From the IMG/VR virus record IMGVR_UViG_3300007538_000106, positions 1 through 31,314 of that record: a DNA stretch of 31,314 nucleotides. One strand, written 5' to 3'. Below are positions 13,921-22,057 of this stretch, piece by piece (the first letter of the stretch is position 1; every line of letters begins with the position of its first letter). The DNA is from a virus. The position numbers and the translations under genes are program-made. A model generated the notes under the pieces. That model made no database searches and was not told the DNA's origin. It saw only the letters and a list, made by a program, of their open reading frames with translations.

Positions 13921-13933
13921 TAATTAATAATTA

Positions 13934-13959
13934 AACCACCTCATTAATTTGGGGTGGTT
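13934..13959 (+). terminator. Hairpin after the capsid gene
   Basis: AACCACCTC (13934-13942) pairs with GGGGTGGTT (13951-13959), nine pairs with one G-U, around an 8-base loop. It lies 14 bases after the capsid stop. Only a weak T-rich tail follows, so it may reduce rather than stop read-through, or stabilise the capsid mRNA. Confidence 0.7.
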
Positions 13960-13973
13960 ATTAAACAAATAAT

Positions 13974-14105
13974 ATGAAAGTAATAAAAGAATTTTACTGT
14001 ATTCAAGAACAGAAAACTTATAAAGTAAGTGAAGAATACAAAGGTAAAAGAACAGATTTAAAAGATTATTTAGAACAACCTAAGAAAGTAATTAAAAGTA
14101 AATAA
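13974..14105 (+). CDS. Small protein between capsid and connector genes, 43 aa
   Basis: ATG 13974 to TAA 14103-14105, a basic product starting MKVIKEFYCIQEQKTYKVSE. Short beta-rich proteins of this kind are often found right after the capsid gene in Bacteroidota siphophages. It may be a minor head or decoration protein, but there is no motif to show this. Codon use and leader are like those of its neighbours, so it is likely real. Confidence 0.6.
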   Translation: MKVIKEFYCIQEQKTYKVSEEYKGKRTDLKDYLEQPKKVIKSK

Positions 14106-14111
14106 AAAATA

Positions 14112-14576
14112 ATGGCATACTTAGATATCATACCGTTAGCAGATGCAAAAGTCTATTTAAGAATAGATGATACATTGACAGAGGATGACGCTCAAATTAC
14201 GAGAATGATTAAAGGTGCATTATCTTTTGTTGAAACTTGGACTAATCATATATTATATGCAAGAGATAAAGAATATAGGTTAATAAATGGTTGTGTAAGC
14301 GTATATGATTATCCTATTAATAGTGAAGTTACAGCCGATTTAGAAAGCGAAAATAAGACTTTATATACAAACTATACATTAGGTACAACTAATGATTTAA
14401 TAACGTTAAATGTAGGTTATGTAAATGTAGCTGATGTGCCACAAGAACTTATAGAAGTTGCTTTTGAAATAATTGAATTAATGTATTACGAAAAAGAAAC
14501 TAATAAAAGTCATTTAAATAACTTAGATAGCTTATCAACAATAATATTAAACCAATATAAAAGATTTATATTATAA
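14112..14576 (+). CDS. Head-tail connector protein (gp6-like)
   Basis: Begins MAYLDIIPLADAKVYLRIDD and continues with a helical core containing MIKGALSFVETWTN, the usual opening of HK97 gp6/SPP1 gp15-like adaptors that form a ring under the portal. The C-terminus has a second helix pair (VPQELIEVAFEIIELMYYEK). Size, 154 aa, and position in the head-to-tail order fit. Its stop overlaps the next start by one base. Confidence 0.8.
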   Translation: MAYLDIIPLADAKVYLRIDDTLTEDDAQITRMIKGALSFVETWTNHILYARDKEYRLINGCVSVYDYPINSEVTADLESENKTLYTNYTLGTTNDLITLNVGYVNVADVPQELIEVAFEIIELMYYEKETNKSHLNNLDSLSTIILNQYKRFIL

Positions 14577-14905
14577 TGCGTTCAAGAGCCTTTAATAAAA
14601 GAATTGATATATATGAAAGTACTGATGTTGCTGATGGCTTCGGGGGTAATACAGTTACAAATGTATTAGTTACTTCAAGTTGGGCAGATATTAAGCACGT
14701 AAATATAAATAGTAATTTAAGTACAGAATTAGGGATTTTAGCAGCAAGTAATAGCATTAGTTTAACAATGCGTAAAAGAAACGATATTACAATAGATTTA
14801 GAAACAATGTTTATTATGTATCGAGGTGAAAAATACGCTATAAAATCATTTCCTGCAAATGTTAATTTTGAAGATAACGTTATTAAAATGATATGTTCTA
14901 AATAA
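14576..14905 (+). CDS. Head closure / head-tail joining protein
   Basis: A 109-residue protein with the pattern of the phage head-tail joining family (SPP1 gp16-like): RAFNKRIDIYESTDVADGFG near the start, WADIKHV in the middle, and a strand pair YRGEKYAIKSFPANV near the end. It would seal the connector and hold the DNA after packaging. It is linked to both neighbours by one-base stop/start overlaps. Confidence 0.8.
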   Translation: MRSRAFNKRIDIYESTDVADGFGGNTVTNVLVTSSWADIKHVNINSNLSTELGILAASNSISLTMRKRNDITIDLETMFIMYRGEKYAIKSFPANVNFEDNVIKMICSK

Positions 14906-15363
14906 TGGTAAGTATTAAAGTTTCAAATATAAAAGGAATTACAGCCGCTTTTGAGAAGTACGGAGAAGATGCTGTAAAAGAATTGAGTGAGATAACTCAA
15001 ATAAGAGCGCAGGAAATAGAAGCAGATGCTAAAAATAATGCGTCTATAAAAGGTGTTTGGGATAAAGGAGATTTAGCACAAAATATAAGATCATCAGCTA
15101 TAATAAATGAAAAAGGTTTAGGTTGGACTGTTGGAGCTTATATGCCTTATTCAGCTTATCACGAATTTGGAACTGGTGGTTTAGTTAAAATACCTCAAGG
15201 ATGGGAGCAAATGGCGGCACAATTTAAAGGTAAAGGAATAAGATTAATAAATATAATAGCACGTCCTTTTATGTATCCTGCTTTTGTAAAAGGTAGAAAC
15301 CAATATAAAAAAGACATTAAAGAATCATTAAAACATTTAAATAAAAAATTTAATAATGGTTAA
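14905..15363 (+). CDS. HK97 gp10-like tail completion protein
   Basis: Pattern of the HK97 gp10 family: an N-terminal helix with AFEKYGEDAVKELSEITQ, a middle strand WTVGAYMPYSAYHEFGTGG whose YHEFGTG is the hallmark of the family, and a C-terminal ARPFMYPAFVKGRNQYKKDI. Members act at the head-tail interface during joining. Overlaps the next gene by 8 bases. Confidence 0.85.
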   Translation: MVSIKVSNIKGITAAFEKYGEDAVKELSEITQIRAQEIEADAKNNASIKGVWDKGDLAQNIRSSAIINEKGLGWTVGAYMPYSAYHEFGTGGLVKIPQGWEQMAAQFKGKGIRLINIIARPFMYPAFVKGRNQYKKDIKESLKHLNKKFNNG

Positions 15364-15787
15364 AGCGTTACCGGACAAATGGATTAGAAAAGCTATTTAT
15401 ACATCTATAAATAATATAACTGTTGATGGTGTTGTTATACCTTGCTTTGATTATAGATATACAGGTAAAAGCAAAGATAATTATATAATACTAAGCACTC
15501 AATCCAATGAAGTAGATAAGAGCATTAAATGCGGTTATAGATGGGAAAGTAGTATTTTAATAGATATTATTACAAAGTATGATTTAGGAGGTAATACAGG
15601 AAGCCGAGAATTTGCTGATAACATTTTAGATAAAGTAAGAGAATTAACAGATAATTTAACTTTAGATATTGCAAGTGGTTTAGAAATAGTAACACAAAGA
15701 CAATCGTTCCCTAATGATTTGGAAAGCGAAAATACAAATCAAATAATATTTAGAAAGTTTATAAGAATCGAATTTTTAATTAATTAA
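15356..15787 (+). CDS. Tail terminator-like protein
   Basis: A 143-residue protein in the exact place of the tail terminator, between gp10-like and tail tube genes. It has an N-terminal helix (KWIRKAIYTSINNI), followed by alternating strands with YIILSTQSNEVDK, and an internal helix (SREFADNILDKVRELTD), consistent with the alpha/beta fold of DUF3168-like tail terminators that cap the tube and stop its growth. Assigned mainly by position and fold pattern. Confidence 0.7.
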   Translation: MVKALPDKWIRKAIYTSINNITVDGVVIPCFDYRYTGKSKDNYIILSTQSNEVDKSIKCGYRWESSILIDIITKYDLGGNTGSREFADNILDKVRELTDNLTLDIASGLEIVTQRQSFPNDLESENTNQIIFRKFIRIEFLIN

Positions 15788-15804
15788 TATAAAAACAGAA
15801 ACAA

Positions 15805-16242
15805 ATGAGTAATTTTATTAAAGGTGAAAACCTAATTTTGTACATTCACGATGGCTCTATTTATAGACCTATTGCGTGTCTTACTTCAAATAGTTTAAGT
15901 CAAACCTTAAACATTATTGAAAGCCAAACTAAATGCGATCCTGGAGTTGTTATTAAAGACGCTGGAACTATGAGTTATGAAATATCTGCAGAGGGTCAAT
16001 ATATAGACACTACTTCTGTAGGTGCTCAAGTAACAAAAGCATCACACGATTATTTATATACCGTAATGGGAACGACTGTTACTTGGAAAATGGATAGTGG
16101 TTTAACAACTATGGTCGCTTATTATGGTAGTGCTGTTGTAGGTGATTTAAGTTTAGATGCTGCAGCTGGTGATGAAATGGCTACTTTTAGTTGTACTTTA
16201 GCAGGTAGTGGTGCAATTGTAATAGTTGATCCAATAGTATAA
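15805..16242 (+). CDS. Major tail tube protein
   Basis: Beta-rich 145-residue protein that would form the tail tube hexamers. It starts MSNFIKGENLILYIHDG and has the phrase RPIACLTSNSLSQTLN, followed by alternating Gly/Thr/Ser-rich strands, which is the style of TP901-1-like tail tube proteins. It lies between the terminator-like gene and the assembly chaperones, the standard position. A clear paralogue with the same SNFIKGENL / IACLTSN-type motifs is encoded at 20344. Confidence 0.85.
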   Translation: MSNFIKGENLILYIHDGSIYRPIACLTSNSLSQTLNIIESQTKCDPGVVIKDAGTMSYEISAEGQYIDTTSVGAQVTKASHDYLYTVMGTTVTWKMDSGLTTMVAYYGSAVVGDLSLDAAAGDEMATFSCTLAGSGAIVIVDPIV

Positions 16243-16258
16243 TTTTAAAGCAAAAGAA

Positions 16259-16612
16259 ATGAATAAAAAAGAAATAGAATTAAAAATAAACGATATAGTT
16301 TTAAAATGCTCATTTGGTTTAGGTTTTTTAGGTGAACTATTAGAAAATTTAGATTTATCAGTATTTGATATTGGGGAAAAGTTAGACAAAAACCCTTTTA
16401 AATGGATACCTGTATTAATGTATGAAAGTGCAAAATACACAAATGAAGATTTAGATTTAACTAAAGACGAATTAATTAATTTATTAGATAGTGAAGATGG
16501 CGGAAAAGCAATGTCTGAATTTTTAGGTGCTTTTGTCAATTCTTTAAGTAAAGATGTACCAAAACAAGAAAATGTTAAAAATACAAAAAAAGCAACTCCA
16601 AAAAAAAAATAG
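16259..16612 (+). CDS. Tail assembly chaperone, short form (gpG-like)
   Basis: A 117-residue acidic-helical protein with a basic, Lys-rich tail (TKKATPKKK). It is in the place of the lambda gpG equivalent, between tail tube and tape measure. The last sense codons lie in a run of ten A (16600-16609) directly followed by TAG, so ribosomes slipping back one base would continue into the next frame. Chaperones of this kind coat the tape measure protein during tail assembly. Confidence 0.85.
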   Translation: MNKKEIELKINDIVLKCSFGLGFLGELLENLDLSVFDIGEKLDKNPFKWIPVLMYESAKYTNEDLDLTKDELINLLDSEDGGKAMSEFLGAFVNSLSKDVPKQENVKNTKKATPKKK

Positions 16613-16947
16613 ATTGGGGTGCTGATGTTATTTCTTTTGCTTTGATGGAACTTCAATGCTCAAGTCTTGATTATGTCTATTCAATGACTTGGGCGGAGTT
16701 TCAAATAAGAGCCTTTGCTTATAGAAGGATGCAAGAAATAGAAGATTTAAGAGCAAGAGAGATAGCTTGGAACTCTTTAATAGGTTCGCACTATAATTAT
16801 AAAAAGCTACCTAAAACAAAAAACCATTTTTGGCAAATAGGAGAAAAGAAACAAATAGAAGTTAACGATTCGATGCAAGAAGCTATTAAGAAAGCACAAG
16901 AGCAATATTTTAAAGATAAAAAAGCATTAGAGGATGGCATTAGATAA
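16259..16947 (+). CDS. Tail assembly chaperone, frameshifted long form (gpGT-like)
   Basis: A -1 shift on the A run at 16600-16609 joins the upstream frame to an open frame running to TAA 16945-16947, giving about 229 residues. The downstream part, reading IDWGADVISFALMELQCSSL after the Lys run, has no good independent start near the junction; the first ATG (16642) lies inside the conserved-looking DWGADVISFALMELQ helix. The extension then has MTWAEFQIRAFAYRRMQEIE, a typical T-domain pattern. This is the standard arrangement for siphophage tail chaperones. The slip itself is inferred. Confidence 0.75.
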
Positions 16948-18454
16948 CACATTAAACATTGAAATATCTGCAAAAGTTGATGGTCTTAAGAAAGGATTAA
17001 TAACAGCTGAAAAAGGTGTTAAAAGTTTTGGAAACCAAGCTAATCAAATGGCTTCTAAAACTAATAAAATGGCAAGTGCTGTTAAGGTAAATGCTATTCC
17101 TGCTACACAAGAGTTCTCGAGAGTTATACAAGATGCACCTTATGGTATTCAAGGGGTTGCGAATAATATTCAACAATTAACATCTCAATTTGGTTATTTA
17201 AGTGCTAAAACTGGAGGGGCAAAAGCGGCATTTAAAGCAATGGTTGGTAGTTTAGTAGGTCCTGCAGGTATTTTATTAGCTGTTTCTGTTGTTACTTCAT
17301 TATTAGTTGCTTTTGGTGATGAAATAGGTAATATGATTAGGGGTTCTGAAAATGCAGCAGACAGAATAAAGAAATTAGATGAAGCTATTGGAGATTTAGA
17401 TGTTACACTTACTAATCTAAAATTAAAGAAAAAAATAGCTGATATATTTGGGCAAGATACAACTGAATTAGATAGAAAGAAATTAAAAGGATTAAAAGAT
17501 CAATTAGTTTTACAAAAGGAAAAATTAAAAGTAGCACTTGACAACTATAATATAGTAGAACAAGAAGCTACATCGTTAGGTTTATTTGATTTACCTTCAA
17601 TATCAAAAGGAGAACAAAAAGAATTAAACGAATTAGCCAGAACTTATAATTCAATAAAAAATGAAGTAGATAAGGCAAAATTTGCTATAATAGAATTGGA
17701 AGAATCATTATCAACTGGTAAAGGTGCTGAGATTTCAAATGTAATAAATATTGATGAACTAAAAAATAACATAAAAGAAGCTAAAAGAGCAATAGTAGAG
17801 CCATTAACAGCTTTATATGTTGAAGATATACCTAAACTGCAAGAAACTTCTTATATGGGTATGGGCGTTGATTTTTGGAGTAGAGTTTTAAATTATGAGA
17901 ATCTACAAATTGAAAAAGATAAAGTATTAAAAGCTTTAGAAGATTTTAATGAAAAATCAAGACAAATAATAGAAGGTGGATTACAAAATACTTTTGGAGG
18001 TATTGGTGAAGGTATTGGTGCTGCTTTAGTTAATGGCGGTAATGTTTTACAAGCCGCTGGTTCTGCTTTATTAAGTGGTTTAGGAGGTATTATGGTTGAC
18101 TTAGGAAAACAAGCTATTGCAGCAGGTATAACAATTGAGGCTGTTAAAAAAGCGTTAACATCATTATCTGGAGTTGGAGCGATTGCAGCAGGTGTTGCAT
18201 TAGTTGCTATTGGGAGTGCTTTTAAAGCTGGTGCTGGTAAATTAGGCAGCTCAATGGGTAGTAGTGGTGCTGGTGGATATTCTGGAGGTTCAAATAGTGC
18301 TAATTATGGAAGTTCAACAAGTTATAGCGGAGGAGGTTCAAGTGGTGGAACTTATGTATTTGAGATTGCAGGTACAAAATTAATAGGAGTGTTGAAAAAT
18401 ACTTTAGACAGAAATAAAAGTTTAGGAGGTTCAAATAATTTAGTATTCGGATAA
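16934..18454 (+). CDS. Tape measure protein
   Basis: At 506 aa this is a short tape measure; at roughly 0.15 nm per residue the tail would be about 75 nm (inference). Residues 1-100 are helical with many Gln, Asn and Ser. A hydrophobic segment lies at about 106-127 (LVGPAGILLAVSVVTSLLVA), and a longer Ala/Gly-rich hydrophobic region at about 365-430, which may insert into the host membrane during DNA entry. The C-terminus is rich in Ser, Gly and Tyr repeats. It overlaps the chaperone extension by 14 bases and ends directly before the distal tail gene. Confidence 0.85.
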   Translation: MALDNTLNIEISAKVDGLKKGLITAEKGVKSFGNQANQMASKTNKMASAVKVNAIPATQEFSRVIQDAPYGIQGVANNIQQLTSQFGYLSAKTGGAKAAFKAMVGSLVGPAGILLAVSVVTSLLVAFGDEIGNMIRGSENAADRIKKLDEAIGDLDVTLTNLKLKKKIADIFGQDTTELDRKKLKGLKDQLVLQKEKLKVALDNYNIVEQEATSLGLFDLPSISKGEQKELNELARTYNSIKNEVDKAKFAIIELEESLSTGKGAEISNVINIDELKNNIKEAKRAIVEPLTALYVEDIPKLQETSYMGMGVDFWSRVLNYENLQIEKDKVLKALEDFNEKSRQIIEGGLQNTFGGIGEGIGAALVNGGNVLQAAGSALLSGLGGIMVDLGKQAIAAGITIEAVKKALTSLSGVGAIAAGVALVAIGSAFKAGAGKLGSSMGSSGAGGYSGGSNSANYGSSTSYSGGGSSGGTYVFEIAGTKLIGVLKNTLDRNKSLGGSNNLVFG

Positions 18455-20341
18455 ATGGCTGTAAAATATTACATAAGATATTTTGATATTGTAGGTGTTG
18501 AGCATAGATTTAATATTTATGATGATACCTATGTAGATGAAGCGATACAAATAGAAGGAAAGGTTATATTAGATTATTCAGATACTGACGACACTTTGGA
18601 AGCTATAAGAGGGCAAGGTTTAAGTATTGAATTGGAAGCCGATGTAAATATAACATTTAGCGATTTATGGAGTGAACAAGAAAAGACTTATAGAGTAGAT
18701 TATTATAGAGCTGATCAGATTATATTTAAAGGATGGTTAAATCCAGAAGGCTTTTTTGAAGATTACGTTGGTACAAATTGGAAAGTAACATTTTATTGTG
18801 TAGATGGTTTAGGTTTTTTAAGTGATTTATCTTTTGTAGAAGATGCGACAGGTTTTCCAATTACAGGAAGAAAAAAGTATATTGAAATATTAGGTTTAGC
18901 ATTATTAAGAACAGGATTACAACAACCAATATACACTTCAATAGATATAAGATATACCGGGTTATCTGAAACTTTAGATGTGTTAGCAAACGTTTACGCT
19001 AATACTGAAAGATATATTAAAGATGATGGTGAAACTATAATGAGTTGTGAAGATGTTATAAGGGATATTTTAGAGCCTTTCGGAGCTGTTATAGTATCTT
19101 ATGAGGGTTGGTGGCATATATACAAGCCTAATCAGTTGTATAACTCAAGTACAGTAACTTTTTTCGGTTACAATTATCAAGGTATACCATTAAACCCTGA
19201 ATTTTACCCACCTACTAAAACAATAGATTTAAGTTTTACATTAGGTAGCGATTCTAACGGTTATTATCCACATCATTGTTCAGTAAATCAAAGTATAAGA
19301 AACGAATCAAGTATTGGAGCTTATCGTATAAATTATAAATACGGCCCTATACAATTATTCTTTAATAATACTACATTAATTTCTTATGATGGAGTTACTA
19401 TTAATGATTTTAAAGTTATAAGCACAACTAATTTAGTAACGCCTTTTGCAATTGGAACGGGTGGAATTACTATAAATTGTGTTAGTTCATTTCCTGGTAT
19501 AGAGCAAATAAGAAGTACTTATGGAATTTTACAAGGTGAAGATACCGCTGAAATAACTATTAATTTTAGTGATGAAACAAGAATACAAAGGCAATTTCAA
19601 TATCAAATATTTATATCTAATCAAGAGCAAGGTATTCCTTTTATAGGAGGTATTATATATTATTTAAAAGATGATTTTACTTGGGGCACTTCTTCAAATG
19701 TTTTAAATACTGCTAAAGTTGACTATGGTTCAGGAGTTACTATAAAAACAACAACACCTCCAAAGCCAGATGCAATAAGTGGAGATGGTTATATTTATGT
19801 TAGTATATGGACACCTATAAGATCAAGTGGAGATATAATATTAAATGAAGTATCTATATTAAAAATAGGTAGTGATAATGTAATCGGTGAATTTCACACC
19901 CTGCAAAGACTAACTAAACCAAGTGCAAAAGTAAAAGATGTTGTTGAAGTTGCAACAGGGGATAATTTAGCTGATATTTATGAGGGAACTATTTATAAAA
20001 GCGATTCGGAAACACCAACAGAAACTTGGAATAGAAAAGGAATAGTTGAAGAAAAGCCATTGTTAAGAATAATGGGAGAAGAAACATTAAGACTAAATCA
20101 ATTGCCTAGCAGGGTTTTTAGTGGTGATGTTTACGGTTATTTTAACTATTTTAGCATAGTAACTATAAATGGTTTAGATGGTGTATTTTTACCAATTAAA
20201 TATAGTTATGATACAATGACAAATATCATATCAGCAACTTTTAAACAGATTTATGGTGATGAAATAGCTGAATTAGACTATTTAGGAGCGTATAAATTCA
20301 CTTTAGATTATGGAAATACAGTTAAACCTACAATTATATAA
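18455..20341 (+). CDS. Distal tail / baseplate protein, 628 aa
   Basis: Large protein directly after the tape measure. It starts MAVKYYIRYFDIVGVEHRFN, followed by a beta-rich N-terminal region (about 1-130) with LSIELEADVNITFSDL and KVTFYCVDGLGFLSDL, as in distal tail or hub-type proteins of Bacteroidota siphophages. The rest is beta-rich with a few helices (ESIGAYRINYKYGPIQLFF). No peptidase, lysozyme or glycosidase motif is evident. It probably forms the tip hub connecting tube and fibres. Confidence 0.7.
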   Translation: MAVKYYIRYFDIVGVEHRFNIYDDTYVDEAIQIEGKVILDYSDTDDTLEAIRGQGLSIELEADVNITFSDLWSEQEKTYRVDYYRADQIIFKGWLNPEGFFEDYVGTNWKVTFYCVDGLGFLSDLSFVEDATGFPITGRKKYIEILGLALLRTGLQQPIYTSIDIRYTGLSETLDVLANVYANTERYIKDDGETIMSCEDVIRDILEPFGAVIVSYEGWWHIYKPNQLYNSSTVTFFGYNYQGIPLNPEFYPPTKTIDLSFTLGSDSNGYYPHHCSVNQSIRNESSIGAYRINYKYGPIQLFFNNTTLISYDGVTINDFKVISTTNLVTPFAIGTGGITINCVSSFPGIEQIRSTYGILQGEDTAEITINFSDETRIQRQFQYQIFISNQEQGIPFIGGIIYYLKDDFTWGTSSNVLNTAKVDYGSGVTIKTTTPPKPDAISGDGYIYVSIWTPIRSSGDIILNEVSILKIGSDNVIGEFHTLQRLTKPSAKVKDVVEVATGDNLADIYEGTIYKSDSETPTETWNRKGIVEEKPLLRIMGEETLRLNQLPSRVFSGDVYGYFNYFSIVTINGLDGVFLPIKYSYDTMTNIISATFKQIYGDEIAELDYLGAYKFTLDYGNTVKPTII

Positions 20342-20343
20342 AT

Positions 20344-20808
20344 ATGAGTGATTTTAAAAATGGGGTAACAAAATTAATTTTTATTTATGTAAATGGTGAT
20401 TATGTGCCTATTGGATGCTTAACTTCTAATGATTTTAGTGAGCAATCGGATATGTTGGAAACTACTACAAGACAAAATATGAATGGTTGGAAAACATCAA
20501 TCCCAACAATGCAAAGTTATACAATTTCATTTAGTGGTTTATTGACAGAAAACGATAGATCGGCAACTATATTAACTTATAGCGACTTACAACTATTGAA
20601 AAGAAATAAAACTAAAATAAGCTGGAGGTCAAATACTGTAAACCCTTTAAAAAATGATTACGGTTTTGGTTACATAACATCATTATCAAATTCAGCAGAA
20701 ATAGATAGTATGATTAGTTTTACTGCTGAATTAACTGGATATGGACAACCATATGAAAGCATAGATATACAAGATCAATTAAATTATACTTTAAATGTGA
20801 CCATTTAG
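20344..20808 (+). CDS. Second tail-tube-like protein
   Basis: Paralogue of the major tail tube protein at 15805. Shared features in the same order: an N-terminal SDFKNGVTKLIFIYVNGDYV against SNFIKGENLILYIHDGSIYR; VPIGCLTSNDFSEQ against RPIACLTSNSLSQT; and MQSYTISFSG against TMSYEISAEG. At 154 aa it is of similar length. Its place after the distal tail gene suggests a specialised ring at the tail tip, or a tube domain used in the baseplate. It is followed by a homing endonuclease gene. Confidence 0.75.
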   Translation: MSDFKNGVTKLIFIYVNGDYVPIGCLTSNDFSEQSDMLETTTRQNMNGWKTSIPTMQSYTISFSGLLTENDRSATILTYSDLQLLKRNKTKISWRSNTVNPLKNDYGFGYITSLSNSAEIDSMISFTAELTGYGQPYESIDIQDQLNYTLNVTI

Positions 20809-20823
20809 CATTTATTTATTTTA

Positions 20824-20832
20824 TATATTTAC
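20824..20832 (+). promoter_or_regulatory. Possible promoter of the homing endonuclease gene
   Basis: TATATTTAC lies 15 bases before the endonuclease start, close to the TAnnTTTG pattern but with A instead of G. The same TATATTTAC occurs before the terminase gene (8123-8131). Weak evidence. Confidence 0.3.
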
Positions 20833-20846
20833 ATAAAACATAGATT

Positions 20847-21341
20847 ATGAAAGAAATATTTAAAATAATAGCTAATTATCCGAGTTATGAAATAAGTAAT
20901 TTAGGAAATGTAAAGAGTTTAAATTATAGACAAACTAATAAAAGTAAAATATTAAAACCAGGTAAAAATGGACGTGGATATTTAACTGTTAATTTAACTA
21001 AAAATAAAAATAAGAAAAATTTTACTATTCATAAATTAATGGCAATAAACTTTCTAAATCATAAACCTTGCAAATATAAAGTTATAATAGATCATAAAGA
21101 CCATAATCCATTAAATAATGAATTAAGTAATTTACAGTTGATATCAAATAGAGAAAATTGTTCTAAAGATAAAAGAAACAAATCATCTAAATATACGGGT
21201 GTTAGCTGGTCTAATAAATATCAAAAATGGGTTAGTCAATTTTGGTTTAATGGAAAATCGATGTATTTAGGAAGTTATAAAAAAGAATATGATGCTCATT
21301 TGGCATATCAAAAAATATTAACAGATTTAACAACAATATAA
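20847..21341 (+). CDS. HNH homing endonuclease (NUMOD4-HNH-AP2)
   Basis: Three modules in order. Residues 1-50: NUMOD4 motif (IANYPSYEISNLGNVKSLN). About 60-106: HNH nuclease with IHKLMAINFL, IIDHKDHNPLNNELSNLQLI and the NRENCS end, giving the expected His and Asn residues. About 114-157: AP2-like DNA-binding domain (SSKYTGVSWSNKYQKWV). It is a free-standing mobile gene dropped between tail genes, unrelated to virion function. Its stop overlaps the next start as TAATG, so the insertion is seamless with the following fibre gene. Confidence 0.92.
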   Translation: MKEIFKIIANYPSYEISNLGNVKSLNYRQTNKSKILKPGKNGRGYLTVNLTKNKNKKNFTIHKLMAINFLNHKPCKYKVIIDHKDHNPLNNELSNLQLISNRENCSKDKRNKSSKYTGVSWSNKYQKWVSQFWFNGKSMYLGSYKKEYDAHLAYQKILTDLTTI

Positions 21342-22048
21342 TGGCTACAAGCAAAATAACATATCCAGATAAGGTTGGAGTAATTCCTAAAGACGTTCAT
21401 ATAAATCAAGTTTGGGATGACGATATGAACGAAATAAAAACAAAGCATAATTTTAATGCTAATTTAATTGATGTAAATACTACTGATATATTAACTAATA
21501 CAGCGAATATAAGCACTAATGCAGCTGATATATCTACATTAGTGGCTGGTGAAACAGTACAAAACCAAGAGAAAGGATGGGCGCACTATGTTGATAGTAT
21601 CGCAGGTAATCAAACAATAAGCACAACAAATGTATTATTAACAATTGATACTTTAGGTGCTGCAAATAGTACTATTTATTTACCAAAAGAAATAAGAGGT
21701 ATTAGTGAATTATGGGATTCAACTTTAAATAGAATAACACCTATTAGTTTAGGAGATAGTTATGATTTAAGAATAGACTTTACTATTGCAAGTAAAGCGT
21801 CTGTGCCTACTGAATTGACTTTAACTTTAGATATTGGCGGTGCTGCAACTCCGACAGTTGTTATATTAACAAGATATATATCATTATCTAAAACACCACC
21901 ATACACTATAAGCGTTGGGTTTCCTATATTTTGCTTAGAAACATTTATATTAAATGGAGGGCAAATATTCTTAAAAACAGATTCTGGAAGTATTAGTGTG
22001 TCTGCAAGAAATATAATGATAAAAAGAGATTATAAAGGAACGCTTTAA
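21341..22048 (+). CDS. Tail fibre-like protein 1, 235 aa
   Basis: The first 35 residues contain KITYPDKVGVIPKDVHINQV followed by WDDDMNEIKT. The next gene starts with almost the same segment (KITYDNKIGITPKDVHINQV). After this shared module the protein has an Asn/Thr/Ile-rich stretch (ILTNTANISTNAADIST) typical of trimeric fibre shafts, then a beta-rich end. The shared module is probably the part that docks on the tail tip. No enzyme motif. It starts on the stop of the endonuclease gene. Confidence 0.7.
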   Translation: MATSKITYPDKVGVIPKDVHINQVWDDDMNEIKTKHNFNANLIDVNTTDILTNTANISTNAADISTLVAGETVQNQEKGWAHYVDSIAGNQTISTTNVLLTIDTLGAANSTIYLPKEIRGISELWDSTLNRITPISLGDSYDLRIDFTIASKASVPTELTLTLDIGGAATPTVVILTRYISLSKTPPYTISVGFPIFCLETFILNGGQIFLKTDSGSISVSARNIMIKRDYKGTL

Positions 22049-22057
22049 ATATTAATT

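Noticed and set aside
19264-19272. Exact DnaA box TTATCCACA
   Set aside because: It lies alone inside the distal tail gene where it encodes a normal stretch of protein, with no second box nearby. The near match at 823-831 is also single. Neither suggests an origin.
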